DNA of 64,000 nt, taken from Pseudoduganella aquatica (lineage in GTDB: Bacteria; Pseudomonadota; Gammaproteobacteria; Burkholderiales; Burkholderiaceae_D). Below the pieces are notes generated by a model, which was given only the letters and a program-made list of their open reading frames with translations, had not been told where the DNA came from and did no database searches. Positions 36,901 through 42,841 of the stretch are shown piece after piece; within the stretch, counting starts at the first letter, position 1; the number at the start of each line of letters is the position of its first letter. The position numbers were made by a program, and so were the translations under genes. The stretch spans positions 1 through 64,000 of the forward strand of contig NZ_WWCU01000031.1 in assembly GCF_009857595.1 (NCBI RefSeq), read 5' to 3'.

Positions 36901-37268
36901 GTTTCCAGGCTGGAGAACTGGGCTGCGCTGAGCGCGCCCACCTGCTGCGTGGTCAGCGCGGCCAGCTGGGCCGTGTTCAGGCCGTCCACCAGCTGGGTGG
37001 TGCTCAGGCCGGCCAGCTGGCTGCTGGAGAAGGCCTGGATCTGCAGGGTGGAGATGCCGCCCAGCTGCCCGGTGTTGATGGCGCTGATGGTGGCGTTGGG
37101 CAGGACGCGCAGCTGGATGGCGGTCAATGCCCTCAATTGCGTGGTGCTGAGCGCCTGCAGTTGCTCCGTGGTGAGGACGAGCATATCCGACGTCGCCAGC
37201 AAGGCGATCTGGGCCGTCGACAGCGAGGCAACTTGGGTGGTGCTTAAACCGAGTAATATTGAGGGCAT
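27978..37268 (-). CDS. Giant octapeptide-repeat surface protein with C-terminal Asp-rich domain, probable type I secretion substrate
   Basis: 3,096 residues from the ATG at 37268, which has AGGAGAG eight bases upstream; a TTG 13 codons earlier is less likely. Repeats begin by residue 8 (LSTTQVASL) and continue to about residue 2,830. Units are Q-[VIL]-x-A-L-x-[ST]-x in blocks that mostly alternate 7 and 10 units. Each block is opened by an E-T/S-x-D-[LF] unit (ETADL, ESNDL, ETEDF, ETVDF). Some 10-unit blocks have a 9-residue sixth unit (LADGLGT, LVDGLNT). The Asp-rich domain (about 2,830-3,000) has DLDGDG, DRNHDG, DDNGDG and DGNADG. The tail ends HGWLAAPGGKS. It is a paralogue of the two plus-strand repeat proteins 20 kb away. 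Secretion by the nearby type I pair and surface display are inferred. Confidence 0.88.
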   Translation of the reverse strand: MPSILLGLSTTQVASLSTAQIALLATSDMLVLTTEQLQALSTTQLRALTAIQLRVLPNATISAINTGQLGGISTLQIQAFSSSQLAGLSTTQLVDGLNTAQLAALTTQQVGALSAAQFSSLETGDIAALKGLQIAVLNTAQLAALDSSQFAALTTAQAAAFTTRQLNAFTSTQLNALETNDFAALTSQQLNALNAQQANALDDAHLAALSTAQTAALSTALLSALSTSRIAALQTTDVAALTSAQLNAFSSAQLGAFSSTQLAALTTLQTGSLSTQQVAILNSDQLAALSTAGFGALKTAQVAVLNTAAIDALDTRQLAQLNSLQLAALTTTQVRALNSMQLAALSTAQASSLATRQIAALLSTQLAAFETADFAALKSTQLAALSTAQVASLDTQLLAALKTVQLGGLDTRQLLALNSWQAAALSTSTLAALKTQQLAAFNTAAIAALSDAQLAALASVQVAALSSTQVQALGTDQIVALSSMQARGLTTRQLGALSTVQLNALETRDWTQMHSLQIAAFNTVQIAALSTDLIIALNSAQAGALTTQQLLALSSDQLNALETSDWRSLKTSQIAALNTAQIAALGSTLLSTLTTLQVGALTSLQLGALDSAQLSAFNSAELAALKTQQIAALSTDNIAAMGTSQLVLINSLQIGALTSAQLNALDSVQVAALTTLQAGALSTRQLAALDTGHVNALETRDWAALKTAQIAAFTTAQMAALSTELIAALTTAQAAALTTAQLRALSTTQLAAMESADFAALKTHQLAALNTGAIGNLNTSQLGAMSTTQIVQLSVAQVQALTTDQVAGLRSHQAAALTTQQVAALLSTQLAALSSATLALMKTSQLAALTSTQVATLGTHQIAGLTTAQAAGLGTQQIATLSTDQAAALESSDLAALKTQQIASLSTAALAALNNVQLQALGSLQLGALTSQQVQALGSDQIVALTTLQASTLGTRQLAALTSDQLNALETQDLASLKTQQIAALGSVQLAALNTVLIAALTTLQAGALTTQQVAALSTVQAAALESNDLAALKTHQIAALGNDSLAVLNTQQVRALGTQQLAALSTAQLGAFDSRQIAALSTLQASNLRSAQIAALGSDQLAALETEDFASLKTAQLLALTTAQAALLSTDQIAALTTVQAAALSTAQLAALSTDQILALETGDLAALRTAQLAGLSTTQLVALSSTQLAALTSLQLAGLSGAQLAALGSSQLAGLNTSQLGAFTTAQIAALTTAQIAALATADFARLKVTQIAALTTEQMASLDSVHLAALTTAQASSLTTRQLAALLTSQIAALESEDLGALKTVQIAALSSVQIAALDTVQVQALKAPQVAALGSEQLAGLNSAHIVALTTLQVGSLTTRQILTLSSTQLAAMELDDFASLKATQVAVLSSTQIAQLDTAHIQALTSLQAGSLTSSQLAVLSTAQIAALDTADLAALKVGPMASLTTEHIAALSTAQVAALTSLQIGILSTAQLAVMSTDQIRALETVDMLQLRANQIASLSSTQLNALQDSQLQSLTSLQLAVLSTTQVQSLLTSQIAALTTLQALSLSAAQIAALSSDQLAAMETQDQAVLKTSQIAALTTDQVAALNSVQLAALTQAQAGALSSAQLLVLSSDQIRMLETSDLAALKTSQIAVLSSAQLAALSDDQLQSLTAPQVAALTTAQLSTLSTSRIEALTTAQITGLNSAQLQALASDQVQAIETADFAALKTSQIVALASDQIAALTTDQIVALTTAQAAALTTEQLQALSTDQLSAMETADLVALRSSPNMALTSNLISVLTTYQIQSLSTAQLSGLAADQMGAFNTAQIVALTTAQVGAFTTDQLQSLSTTQLLALETRDFAALSSSQLNGLSSEQILALDAAHLAALTTAQAAGLATDQLQLLSTSQIRLLETADLAALRTSQTSSLSSEQIAALTTWQLARLGTAQIATLTSEQLQALTTAQIAGLTTLQVANLGLEQLTLLTSDQVAALETVDFARLSTAQVLALGSAQLAYLLTSQIAALTTEQAAALDTDQIAALSSEQVAALESADLRALGTHQIAALSSDNILALATAQVAQLTTLQLNALASEQVALLGSDQIAALSTAQVSSLSLEQLALLDDSQMAALETSDLNALRSSQFTALASSQIAALATRQVAALSTALISQLTTSQLADGLGTDQVAALTTAQVRALADSQLAALSALQVAAIETSDLNALSTLQLGALGSDFLQALASTQVAALSTAALAALSSTQLQNLDAVQLAALGSGQIASLATAQVAGLATAQIAALNTAQLQALSTQAIAALTLAQLTEGLDAAQFASLGSSAIAALRSSQVAGLLDSQLAALNTLQVATLGSVQLSGLSTAQIDLFDTTQVSALNTVALASLSTIQLSEGFSAADIAALTTAQAAVLTSAQLNSLTPAQLAALETADLAALTTRQVAQLDSDQFLALNSVQVAALGTQQVRALSTLQIASLDTANLAELTTTQLDALSSAQVRAIDLGTLSTLATDQLQRLGTAQIAALSTLQITSLALTQIPALSTTQIPALGSLQLAALTADQMFALNTVQIGALGTLQIGYLTTAQLPALSNGQLQALSPDQIAAIKLSQITSLSVDQIGALLDSQLVSLNSAQLQALTNTQIVAFSGAQVAALETQQVLALKNAQLAVWTIDHIGALTTEQLSAMSTSQISNLSVAQLGYLADTQMPGLNTAQLSTLKISQVTALGNEQLAALDDLQMAAFTGAQVAAFTTSQISALPLAQLDALTAAQLQALKASQVLALSTAQVAGITTIQAAALSTLALTTLTTTQVMALETNDIAAMSAFQLNQFSVDQINAMSTDQQMAGGFIASPLVLDLDGDGVQTLAITAGVQFDIRAAGTAVATGWVNARDGLLALDRNHDGVINDGGELFGDATRLAGGGKARDGYAALAELDDNGDGAITPADAAYGALRVWVDGNADGVSQQDELKTLDSLHIASISTTGKAGAATQNGNILGMASSYTSSDGSEHATADVWFRAKGGLAGQVSSLTQIMASYNAAAGAAAAGQPALPAMPGSGAASATAQALPHNIQAMADALRQYTGHGAAGQMAPSGPDARWKESQQHGWLAAPGGKS
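28820..37245 (-). repeat. 24-bp coding repeats organised in 17-unit (7+10) super-blocks
   Basis: Roughly 350 tandem 24-base units encode the octapeptides. Acidic marker units occur 7 then 10 units apart over most of the middle of the gene (for example the series ETQDL, ESNDL, ETEDF, ETGDL, ATADF, ESEDL, ELDDF). The super-period is about 136-137 residues (408-411 bases). At least one place has two 7-unit blocks in succession. DNA divergence between super-blocks is much greater than in the first repeat gene. Confidence 0.85.
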
Positions 37269-37444
37269 TTTAAAATCTCTCCTGGCAGCAATATATCTTA
37301 ACCGCAATTGCGCCGTATTTGAGAACTGGTAGGTAAAAGTAGTTTAAATCTTGGTCTGGAAACAATGACTTAGCGTGCATCTATTAACAAAATTCATAGA
37401 CACCGGATTATGATTTTTTAATAAAGCCCAGGAACGTAGCCATA
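37269..37444. promoter_or_regulatory. AT-rich divergent intergenic region between the giant repeat gene and nudC
   Basis: The base composition is sharply more AT-rich than its surroundings. It holds the Shine-Dalgarno of the minus-strand gene and a perfect 10-bp palindrome CGCAATTGCG at 37303-37312. It should contain promoters for both directions; no consensus promoter pair is clear enough to place. Confidence 0.45.
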
Positions 37445-38272
37445 ATGATAAAAACGCCCGCCGCATTTTCCCCCGCGATTATTCCGCAAACCCATCCCGA
37501 TCCGCTCACCTTCGTGTTCCAGGGCGGCTCGCTCCTGCTGGCCGACGGCAGCCTGGCCCTGCCGGACGCCGCCGCGCTGGCTGAATCCGGCCTGCACCTG
37601 CCGCCCGAGCGCATCCATCCGCTCGGCATGTGGAATGACCGCTATTATCAGCTAGCTTGGGTTGAAAGTGATGCTGTAGCGCAACAAAATTATACCTGGC
37701 ATGGCTTGCGCAGCCTGTTTGGGACGCTGGACGACGAATTCATGGGCCTGGCCGGGCGCGCCTGCCAGCTGGCCGAATGGGCGCGCACCCACCGCTACTG
37801 CGGCGCCTGCGCAACGCCGATGAAGCTGGCCAGCAATGACCGCAGCTTCCGCTGCCCGGCTTGCAATATGACAGCCTACCCCCGCATTTCCCCCGCCATG
37901 ATGGTGCTGATACGCAAGGGCGCCAGCGTGCTGCTGGCCATGCACGTGCAGTCGCCGTACAAGCGCTACACGGCGCTGGCCGGCTTCCTGGAGGCCGGCG
38001 AATCGGTCGAGGACGCCATCCACCGCGAGGTGTACGAGGAGGTCGGCCTGCGGGTGCACAATCTGCGCTACTTCGGCAGCCAGTCCTGGCCCTTCCCGCA
38101 CTCGCTGATGCTGGCCTACACGGCGGACTACCTGGACGGCGAGATCCGCGTGGACACGGAGGAAATCGCCGAGGCGCGCTGGTTCGGGCCGGACGACGAC
38201 TGGCCGGAGCGGCCCATCACGGTGTCGATCGCGGCCGAGTTGCTGGCCGCCCACCGGCCGCCGGGAAAATAG
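37445..38272 (+). CDS. nudC: NAD(+) diphosphatase (NADH pyrophosphatase, also RNA deNADding)
   Basis: 275 residues. The order is an N-terminal NUDIX-like domain, a zinc ribbon with YCGACATPM and FRCPACN, the Nudix box spanning GFLEAGES...REVYEEVGL, and SQSWPFPHSLM, the motif specific to NudC that recognises NAD(H). It hydrolyses NADH/NAD+ to NMN(H) and AMP and can remove NAD caps from RNA. It is slightly longer than the E. coli protein (257). It is divergent from the giant repeat gene and has an AGGAA site before ATG. Confidence 0.95.
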   Translation: MIKTPAAFSPAIIPQTHPDPLTFVFQGGSLLLADGSLALPDAAALAESGLHLPPERIHPLGMWNDRYYQLAWVESDAVAQQNYTWHGLRSLFGTLDDEFMGLAGRACQLAEWARTHRYCGACATPMKLASNDRSFRCPACNMTAYPRISPAMMVLIRKGASVLLAMHVQSPYKRYTALAGFLEAGESVEDAIHREVYEEVGLRVHNLRYFGSQSWPFPHSLMLAYTADYLDGEIRVDTEEIAEARWFGPDDDWPERPITVSIAAELLAAHRPPGK

Positions 38273-38275
38273 CCG

Positions 38276-38324
38276 CCGGCGGGGGCAAAAGCCGGGCCGC
38301 GTCAGGTGGGCCGCCGGGGTTTTC
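38276..38324 (+). terminator. Possible terminator of nudC
   Basis: CCGGCGG and CCGCCGG arms enclose a long GC-rich loop that can form further pairs and are followed closely by TTTT. The large loop makes this uncertain. A TATACT -10-like box at 38327-38332 just after it may serve folE. Confidence 0.35.
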
Positions 38325-38362
38325 TATATACTGACGCCAATCGCATTTTTTATGGCTACATC

Positions 38363-38932
38363 ATGACCAAAGAAGCAGCATTTTCCGAAAACGACTGGCG
38401 CCGCCTGCTGGAAAGCCTGGGCGAAGATCCCGACCGTCCCGGCCTGCACGAAACCCCGCACCGCGTCGCCAAGGCGTGGAAACACTGGACCTCCGGCTAC
38501 GCCCAGGACCCGGTCGAGCTGCTCAAGGTGTTCGAGGACGGCGCCGAGCAGTACAACGAGCTGATCGTGGTGCGCGGCATCCCGGTCTACAGCCACTGCG
38601 AACACCACCTGGCGCCGTTCTTCGGCAAGGCCACCATCGGTTACGTGCCTAACGGCAAGATCGTCGGCCTGTCCAAGCTGACCCGCCTGGTCGACTGCTT
38701 CGCCAAGCGCCTGCAGGTGCAGGAGCGCCTGACGCAGCAGATCGCCAATGCGCTGATGGATGCGCTGGAGCCGAAGGCCGTGGGCGTGGTGGTGCGCTGC
38801 CGCCACCTGTGCATGGAAAGCCGCGGCATCCGCACGCCGGGCGAGGAAACCATCACCTCGTCCATGCTGGGCGAGCTGCAGCCCAACCTGGCGCTGCGCA
38901 CCGAATTCCTGGCCCTGGCCCGCGAGCCCTGA
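38363..38932 (+). CDS. folE: GTP cyclohydrolase I
   Basis: 189 residues from the ATG at 38363. It catalyses the first step of tetrahydrofolate/tetrahydrobiopterin synthesis, GTP to 7,8-dihydroneopterin triphosphate. Visible family motifs are PVYSHCEHHLAPF with the first Zn cysteine and histidines, IVGLSKLTRLV, QVQERLTQQI and RCRHLCMESRG with the second Zn cysteine. No good Shine-Dalgarno precedes the ATG. A five-codon frame (ATG at 38352, M-A-T-S then TGA) ends on the start codon as ATGA. Confidence 0.96.
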   Translation: MTKEAAFSENDWRRLLESLGEDPDRPGLHETPHRVAKAWKHWTSGYAQDPVELLKVFEDGAEQYNELIVVRGIPVYSHCEHHLAPFFGKATIGYVPNGKIVGLSKLTRLVDCFAKRLQVQERLTQQIANALMDALEPKAVGVVVRCRHLCMESRGIRTPGEETITSSMLGELQPNLALRTEFLALAREP

Positions 38933-38937
38933 CCATC

Positions 38938-40335
38938 ATGGCGACGGCGATCGAATGGCAAAGCGGCGACCTGGGCGCTGCGTTCGGGCTGGCGGCCTCG
39001 GTGGGCCGTCCTGTGTTCCTGTACTGGGGTGCCGGCTGGTGCCCGCCGTGCAACCGGGTCAAGGCTGACATTTTCAGCTTGCCCGAGTTCGCGCAGCGCA
39101 TGCGCAACCTGCTGCCGTTCTGGCTGGACGGCGACGCGCCCGGCGCGCAAGCGCTGGCCGCGCAATACAAGCTGCGCAGCTACCCCACGCTGGTGCTATA
39201 CGCGCCGGACGGACGCGAGATCACCCGTTTGCCGTGCGAGCTGGACGGCGAAACCTTTATCTCCGCGCTGGACCTGGCGCTGGACGCCGGCCACACCGCC
39301 GCCGAATCGCTGCAGGCCGCCCTGGGCGGCACGCGGCCGCTGGCGGAACAGGAGTGGGCGCTGCTCAGCCTGTATTCCTGGGACACCGATGAAGGCCAGC
39401 TGCTGCCCGCCGCCGAGCAGCCTGCCGCGCTGGCGCGCCTGGCCGAAGCCTGCCCGGCGGGCGACGCTGCCGCGCGCCTGCACCTGCATGCGCAAGTGGC
39501 CGCCGCCGGCCGCATTCCCGGCCAGACGCAGGCCGGCAACGCCGCCGCCAGCGCGGCGCAGGCCGCAGCGGTGATCGCCGCCGCCGCCGACCGCCTGCTG
39601 CGCGTGCTGGGCGACACGCGCCTGGCGCGCGCCAATATGGATTTGATCGTCAACCACGGCGTGAACCTGGTGAAATGGTCGGGCGCAAGGCAGGGCGAGC
39701 TGGTGCAGGCGCTGGACAAGGCCGCACGCGAATTCGCCGCCGACGACTGGCTGCCGCTGGGCGACCGCCTGGTGGCCGTGCGCCTGCGCATGCGCCTGGT
39801 GCGCCTGGGCGGCCCGTCCGAAGGCGTGGCCGAGCTGGTGCGCAGCACGGTGGCCGCCTCGCTGGCCGAAGTGACGGAGCCGTATGCCCGCCACAGCCTG
39901 GTCAACACGGCCGTGAGCGCGCTGAACGACGCCGGTTTTGCCGCCGAGGCCGAAGCGCTGCTGCAGGCCACGCTGGCCGGTTCGCATTCGCCCTACTACT
40001 TCATGCTGAGCCTGGCTGCGGCGGCGCGCCGCCGCAATGACATCCCCGGCACGCTGGGCTGGTACGAGCAGGCGTGGCATGCCGCCGTGGGCAGCGCCAC
40101 CCGGCTGCAATGGGGCGCCACCTACCTGGTGAGCGTGATCGACATGACGCCGGAAGACCAGCCGCGCATTGAAGCGGCCGCGCAAGGAATCGCGCGCGAC
40201 ATCTCGGCTGCCAGCGACGCCTACCAGCAGCGCAACCGCACGCAGCTGCAGCGCCTGGCCGGCAAGCTGGCCATGCTGACGGTGCCCGGCCCGCACGCGG
40301 GCGCCTTGCAGCGTTTGCTCACCGCCAATCTGTGA
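38938..40335 (+). CDS. Thioredoxin-fold protein with long helical C-terminal region
   Basis: 465 residues from the ATG at 38938, six bases after folE. Residues about 1-110 form a thioredoxin-like domain with active site W-C-P-P-C and the cis-proline region SYPTLVLY. The remaining 350 residues are Ala-rich and helical, without recognised motifs, perhaps TPR-like. There is no signal peptide, so a cytoplasmic location is predicted. It is probably cotranscribed with folE. A thiol-disulfide or chaperone-like role is the family expectation; no partner can be named. Confidence 0.8.
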   Translation: MATAIEWQSGDLGAAFGLAASVGRPVFLYWGAGWCPPCNRVKADIFSLPEFAQRMRNLLPFWLDGDAPGAQALAAQYKLRSYPTLVLYAPDGREITRLPCELDGETFISALDLALDAGHTAAESLQAALGGTRPLAEQEWALLSLYSWDTDEGQLLPAAEQPAALARLAEACPAGDAAARLHLHAQVAAAGRIPGQTQAGNAAASAAQAAAVIAAAADRLLRVLGDTRLARANMDLIVNHGVNLVKWSGARQGELVQALDKAAREFAADDWLPLGDRLVAVRLRMRLVRLGGPSEGVAELVRSTVAASLAEVTEPYARHSLVNTAVSALNDAGFAAEAEALLQATLAGSHSPYYFMLSLAAAARRRNDIPGTLGWYEQAWHAAVGSATRLQWGATYLVSVIDMTPEDQPRIEAAAQGIARDISAASDAYQQRNRTQLQRLAGKLAMLTVPGPHAGALQRLLTANL

Positions 40336-40345
40336 TGGCGGCTCC

Positions 40346-40376
40346 GGCGGGTTACGCGCCAGGGCGCTAACCCGCC
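40346..40376. repeat. REP-like palindrome
   Basis: GGCGGGTTA...TAACCCGCC arms with a short GC spacer, directly after the thioredoxin-fold gene. One of five full copies of this dispersed element in the window. Confidence 0.8.
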
Positions 40377-40383
40377 CTGCGGC

Positions 40384-40415
40384 ATTGCTGGAATTGCTGG
40401 AATTGCTGGTATTGC
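40384..40415. repeat. 9-bp tandem repeat (ATTGCTGGA, about 3.5 copies)
   Basis: ATTGCTGGA at 40384 and 40393, ATTGCTGGT at 40402, then ATTGC. It lies between two REP-like palindromes in the convergent intergenic region. Confidence 0.85.
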
Positions 40416-40451
40416 GTAGGGCGGGTTAGCGGCATCGCCGCGTAACCCGCC
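40416..40451. repeat. REP-like palindrome
   Basis: GTAGGGCGGGTTAGC then GCGTAACCCGCC, in the orientation opposite to the copy at 40346. It is close to the end of the convergent peptidase gene and may act as a bidirectional terminator. Confidence 0.8.
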
Positions 40452-40469
40452 GGCGCCGCCGCGAACGCA

Positions 40470-42149
40470 TTATTTGGCCACGGCCTCCCGCGCGGATTTG
40501 AACTCCGCGCCCGGCTTCCATTGCGGCGGCGCCGGGTCCTGCGCGGCGCGCAGGCCCACCTCGAACAGCAGCTCGGCGTCCTGCACCGCGCCGCTCATGT
40601 CCCAGCCCGGCTGCACCACGTCCGTCACCTTGTGGTAGTCGTGCGCCGTGTAGGCGTCCAGCGTGGCGGCGGCGTAGCCGGGCGGCTTGCCGATGAAGTC
40701 GCGCCCGCCGTGCGTGTAGACCACCGGCACGCCCAGCTTGGCAAACTCCAGCTGGTCGCTGCGGTAGAACGCCCCCATTTCAGGATTGCCCTCCGGCCGC
40801 ACCACGCGCCCCTGCGACTTGGCCACGGCCGCCACCAGGTCGTCCGCGGTGGATTTGCCGTGCCCGGTCAGCTCGATGTCGCGCGTTTTGCCCCACAGGT
40901 TCAAGCCGTCCAGATTGATGTCCAGCACAGTCTTGGCGGCCGGATACAGCGGATGGCGCGCGTAGTACTGCGCGCCCAGCAGGCCGCGCTCCTCGCCCGT
41001 GGTCAGCAGGAACAGTATGCTGCGCCGGGGCGGCTGCGGCAGCGCCTTGAAGGCGCGCGCCAGTTCCAGCAGCGCCGCCACGCCGGATGCGTTGTCCTGC
41101 GCGCCGTGGAAAATCTGCTTGCTGCGCGGCCCGGGCAGCGATTCGTCGACGCCGAAATGGTCCCAGTGCGCGCTGTAGACCACCACTTCGTCCTTGAGCT
41201 TGGGGTCCGAGCCTTCGATCTTCGCCACCACATTATTCGACGGCATCTCGTTCCACGCGTTGAGTACGGTGGCGCTGATGGTGGCGCCCAGCGGCACCGG
41301 CTTGAAGTCGCGCGAGAGCGCGGCTTTTTTCAGCGCGTCGAAGTCCTGCCCGGCGGCCTGGAACAGCTCCTTGGCGCGGTCCAGGTGCAGCCAGCCGGCC
41401 ACGCCGGGGTAGCCCGCCGGGCCGTTCTTGGCTTGCTTGAGGCCGTAGCTGCCCCGGCCCCAGCTGTTGCGTACCACGTCGTAGGGATAGCCGGCCTGGC
41501 GCGTCTCGTGCACGATGAGCGCGCCGGCAGCGCCCAGGCGCTCGGCGGTTTCAAACTTGTAGCTCCAGCGGCCGTAGTAGCTGGTGACGGCGCCGGCGAA
41601 CTGCGCCGGGTCCAGCCGCGACGGGCGTTTCGGGTCCGGCAGCGGCGGGTCGTTGATCAGCATGACCAGCGTTTTCCCGTGCAGGTCCATGCCCTTGTAG
41701 TCGTCCCATTTGTATTCCGGCGCCTGCACGCCGTAGCCGACGAACACCAGCTCGGAATTGGCCAGGCTCACCTTGCGCTCGGTGCGCGCGGTCCAGGCCA
41801 CGTAGTCGCCCGGGAAGTTCAGCGGCGCCGGCTTGCCGGCGGCGGTGTAGACCAGGGTGGGCGAGGGCTGCACATACACCAGCGGCACTTTCTGCAGATA
41901 GCTGCCGTCCGGGTTGCCCGGCGCCACGCCGATTTTCTTGAACTCGTCCTGCAGGTAGGCAAGGGTGGCGGTTTCGCCCTTGCTGGCTGGTGCGCGGCCT
42001 TCGAACTCGTCCGACGCCAGCGCCTTGATGTGGCGCAGCATGCTGGCGCCGTCGATCTTGCGTTGCGGCTGTGCTTGCGGCGCTGGCTGCGGGGCGGCGG
42101 CGGCCGTTCCGGAGAGCAGCGCGAACGCCAGGCTGGACATTTTTTTCAT
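40470..42149 (-). CDS. Exported M28 family metallopeptidase with PA domain
   Basis: 559 residues with an N-terminal Sec signal (MKKMSSLAFALLSGTAAAAP). A PA-type insert lies at about 140-260. The di-zinc peptidase domain then follows: SAHWDHFGV (His), GAQDNASGVAALLE (bridging Asp), TTGEERGLLG (catalytic Glu and ligand), DINLDGLN (Asp) and DYHKVTD (His). All five metal ligands and the catalytic Glu are present, so an active periplasmic or secreted aminopeptidase is expected. It is convergent with the thioredoxin-fold gene. Confidence 0.93.
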   Translation of the reverse strand: MKKMSSLAFALLSGTAAAAPQPAPQAQPQRKIDGASMLRHIKALASDEFEGRAPASKGETATLAYLQDEFKKIGVAPGNPDGSYLQKVPLVYVQPSPTLVYTAAGKPAPLNFPGDYVAWTARTERKVSLANSELVFVGYGVQAPEYKWDDYKGMDLHGKTLVMLINDPPLPDPKRPSRLDPAQFAGAVTSYYGRWSYKFETAERLGAAGALIVHETRQAGYPYDVVRNSWGRGSYGLKQAKNGPAGYPGVAGWLHLDRAKELFQAAGQDFDALKKAALSRDFKPVPLGATISATVLNAWNEMPSNNVVAKIEGSDPKLKDEVVVYSAHWDHFGVDESLPGPRSKQIFHGAQDNASGVAALLELARAFKALPQPPRRSILFLLTTGEERGLLGAQYYARHPLYPAAKTVLDINLDGLNLWGKTRDIELTGHGKSTADDLVAAVAKSQGRVVRPEGNPEMGAFYRSDQLEFAKLGVPVVYTHGGRDFIGKPPGYAAATLDAYTAHDYHKVTDVVQPGWDMSGAVQDAELLFEVGLRAAQDPAPPQWKPGAEFKSAREAVAK

Positions 42150-42335
42150 GAGGACAGTTGCGGAAAACTTAATCCCGACATTGTGTCATAACAAGTCCGA
42201 TTGCATCACTTTCCAGAGGCGGCACTATCATAAATCGGAAAAGCGGATAGGTTTGAACAGATAATTGCGCTTTTTTATCGTCAAATTAAATCATAAGATG
42301 ACTCCATCGAAACGCAACTCTCTAGGAGAAACATC

Positions 42336-42713
42336 ATGAACGCCAAACAACTTATCGCTTCCGTTTCCCTGCTGCTGGCCGCCGGCGCCGCCTTTGCCGA
42401 ACCAGCCGAACTGAACTTCCCAAAACTGAACGCCGCCCAGAAAACCGAACTCAGCCGCGAAGCGGTCAAGGCTGAAGTCATCCGCGCCCGCAACGCCGGC
42501 GAACTGGAGCTGACCGAAGTGACCTACCCGCCGCTGGTCAACACCAGCTCCACGCTGACCCGTGAACAAGTGAAGGCCGACGTGCTGGCCGCCCGCGCAA
42601 ACGGCGAGCTGGACCTGAACGAAGTGAACTACCCATCGTTCTTCGACGGCCGCGTGCAGCGCCCTGCCCAGACCCTGACTGCTTCGGCAAAACGCAGCGC
42701 CGCCGCCCAATAA
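42336..42713 (+). CDS. DUF4148 domain-containing small exported protein
   Basis: 125 residues with a clear signal peptide (cleavage expected after AAGAAFA) and AGGAG site before ATG. The mature part carries two copies of the family element L-[ST]-R-E-[AQ]-V-K-A-[ED]-V, each followed by an A-R-x-x-G-E-L-[ED]-L pattern. DUF4148 proteins are common in Burkholderiales and often multi-copy; their function is unknown. A monocistronic unit, judged by the hairpin downstream. Confidence 0.92.
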   Translation: MNAKQLIASVSLLLAAGAAFAEPAELNFPKLNAAQKTELSREAVKAEVIRARNAGELELTEVTYPPLVNTSSTLTREQVKADVLAARANGELDLNEVNYPSFFDGRVQRPAQTLTASAKRSAAAQ

Positions 42714-42739
42714 TCCAGCCGGGTCAGATTTGCGCAACA

Positions 42740-42760
42740 CCCCGGCCTGCGAGGCCGGGG
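42740..42760 (+). terminator. Strong hairpin after the DUF4148 gene
   Basis: Perfect 9-bp stem CCCCGGCCT / AGGCCGGGG with a GCG loop, 27 bases after the stop codon. The T-rich stretch comes only about 15 bases later, so it is a hairpin terminator without an immediate T tract. Confidence 0.6.
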
Positions 42761-42841
42761 CCGCGCTATCAATTAAGTAGTTTTCCTGCCGGCATTCGGA
42801 GTATTCTTGTTTTACAAGAACATTTCGTGGAGACGGCAGTG

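Noticed and set aside
27921..37247. An uninterrupted frame of over 3,100 codons on the plus strand, antisense to the giant repeat gene
   Set aside because: It is a by-product of the repeat codons: the reverse complement of the CAG-rich, GC-rich octapeptide code contains no stop codons. Its product is low-complexity R/G/Q/H/L-rich sequence, while the minus strand has a ribosome site, a terminator and a folded C-terminal domain.
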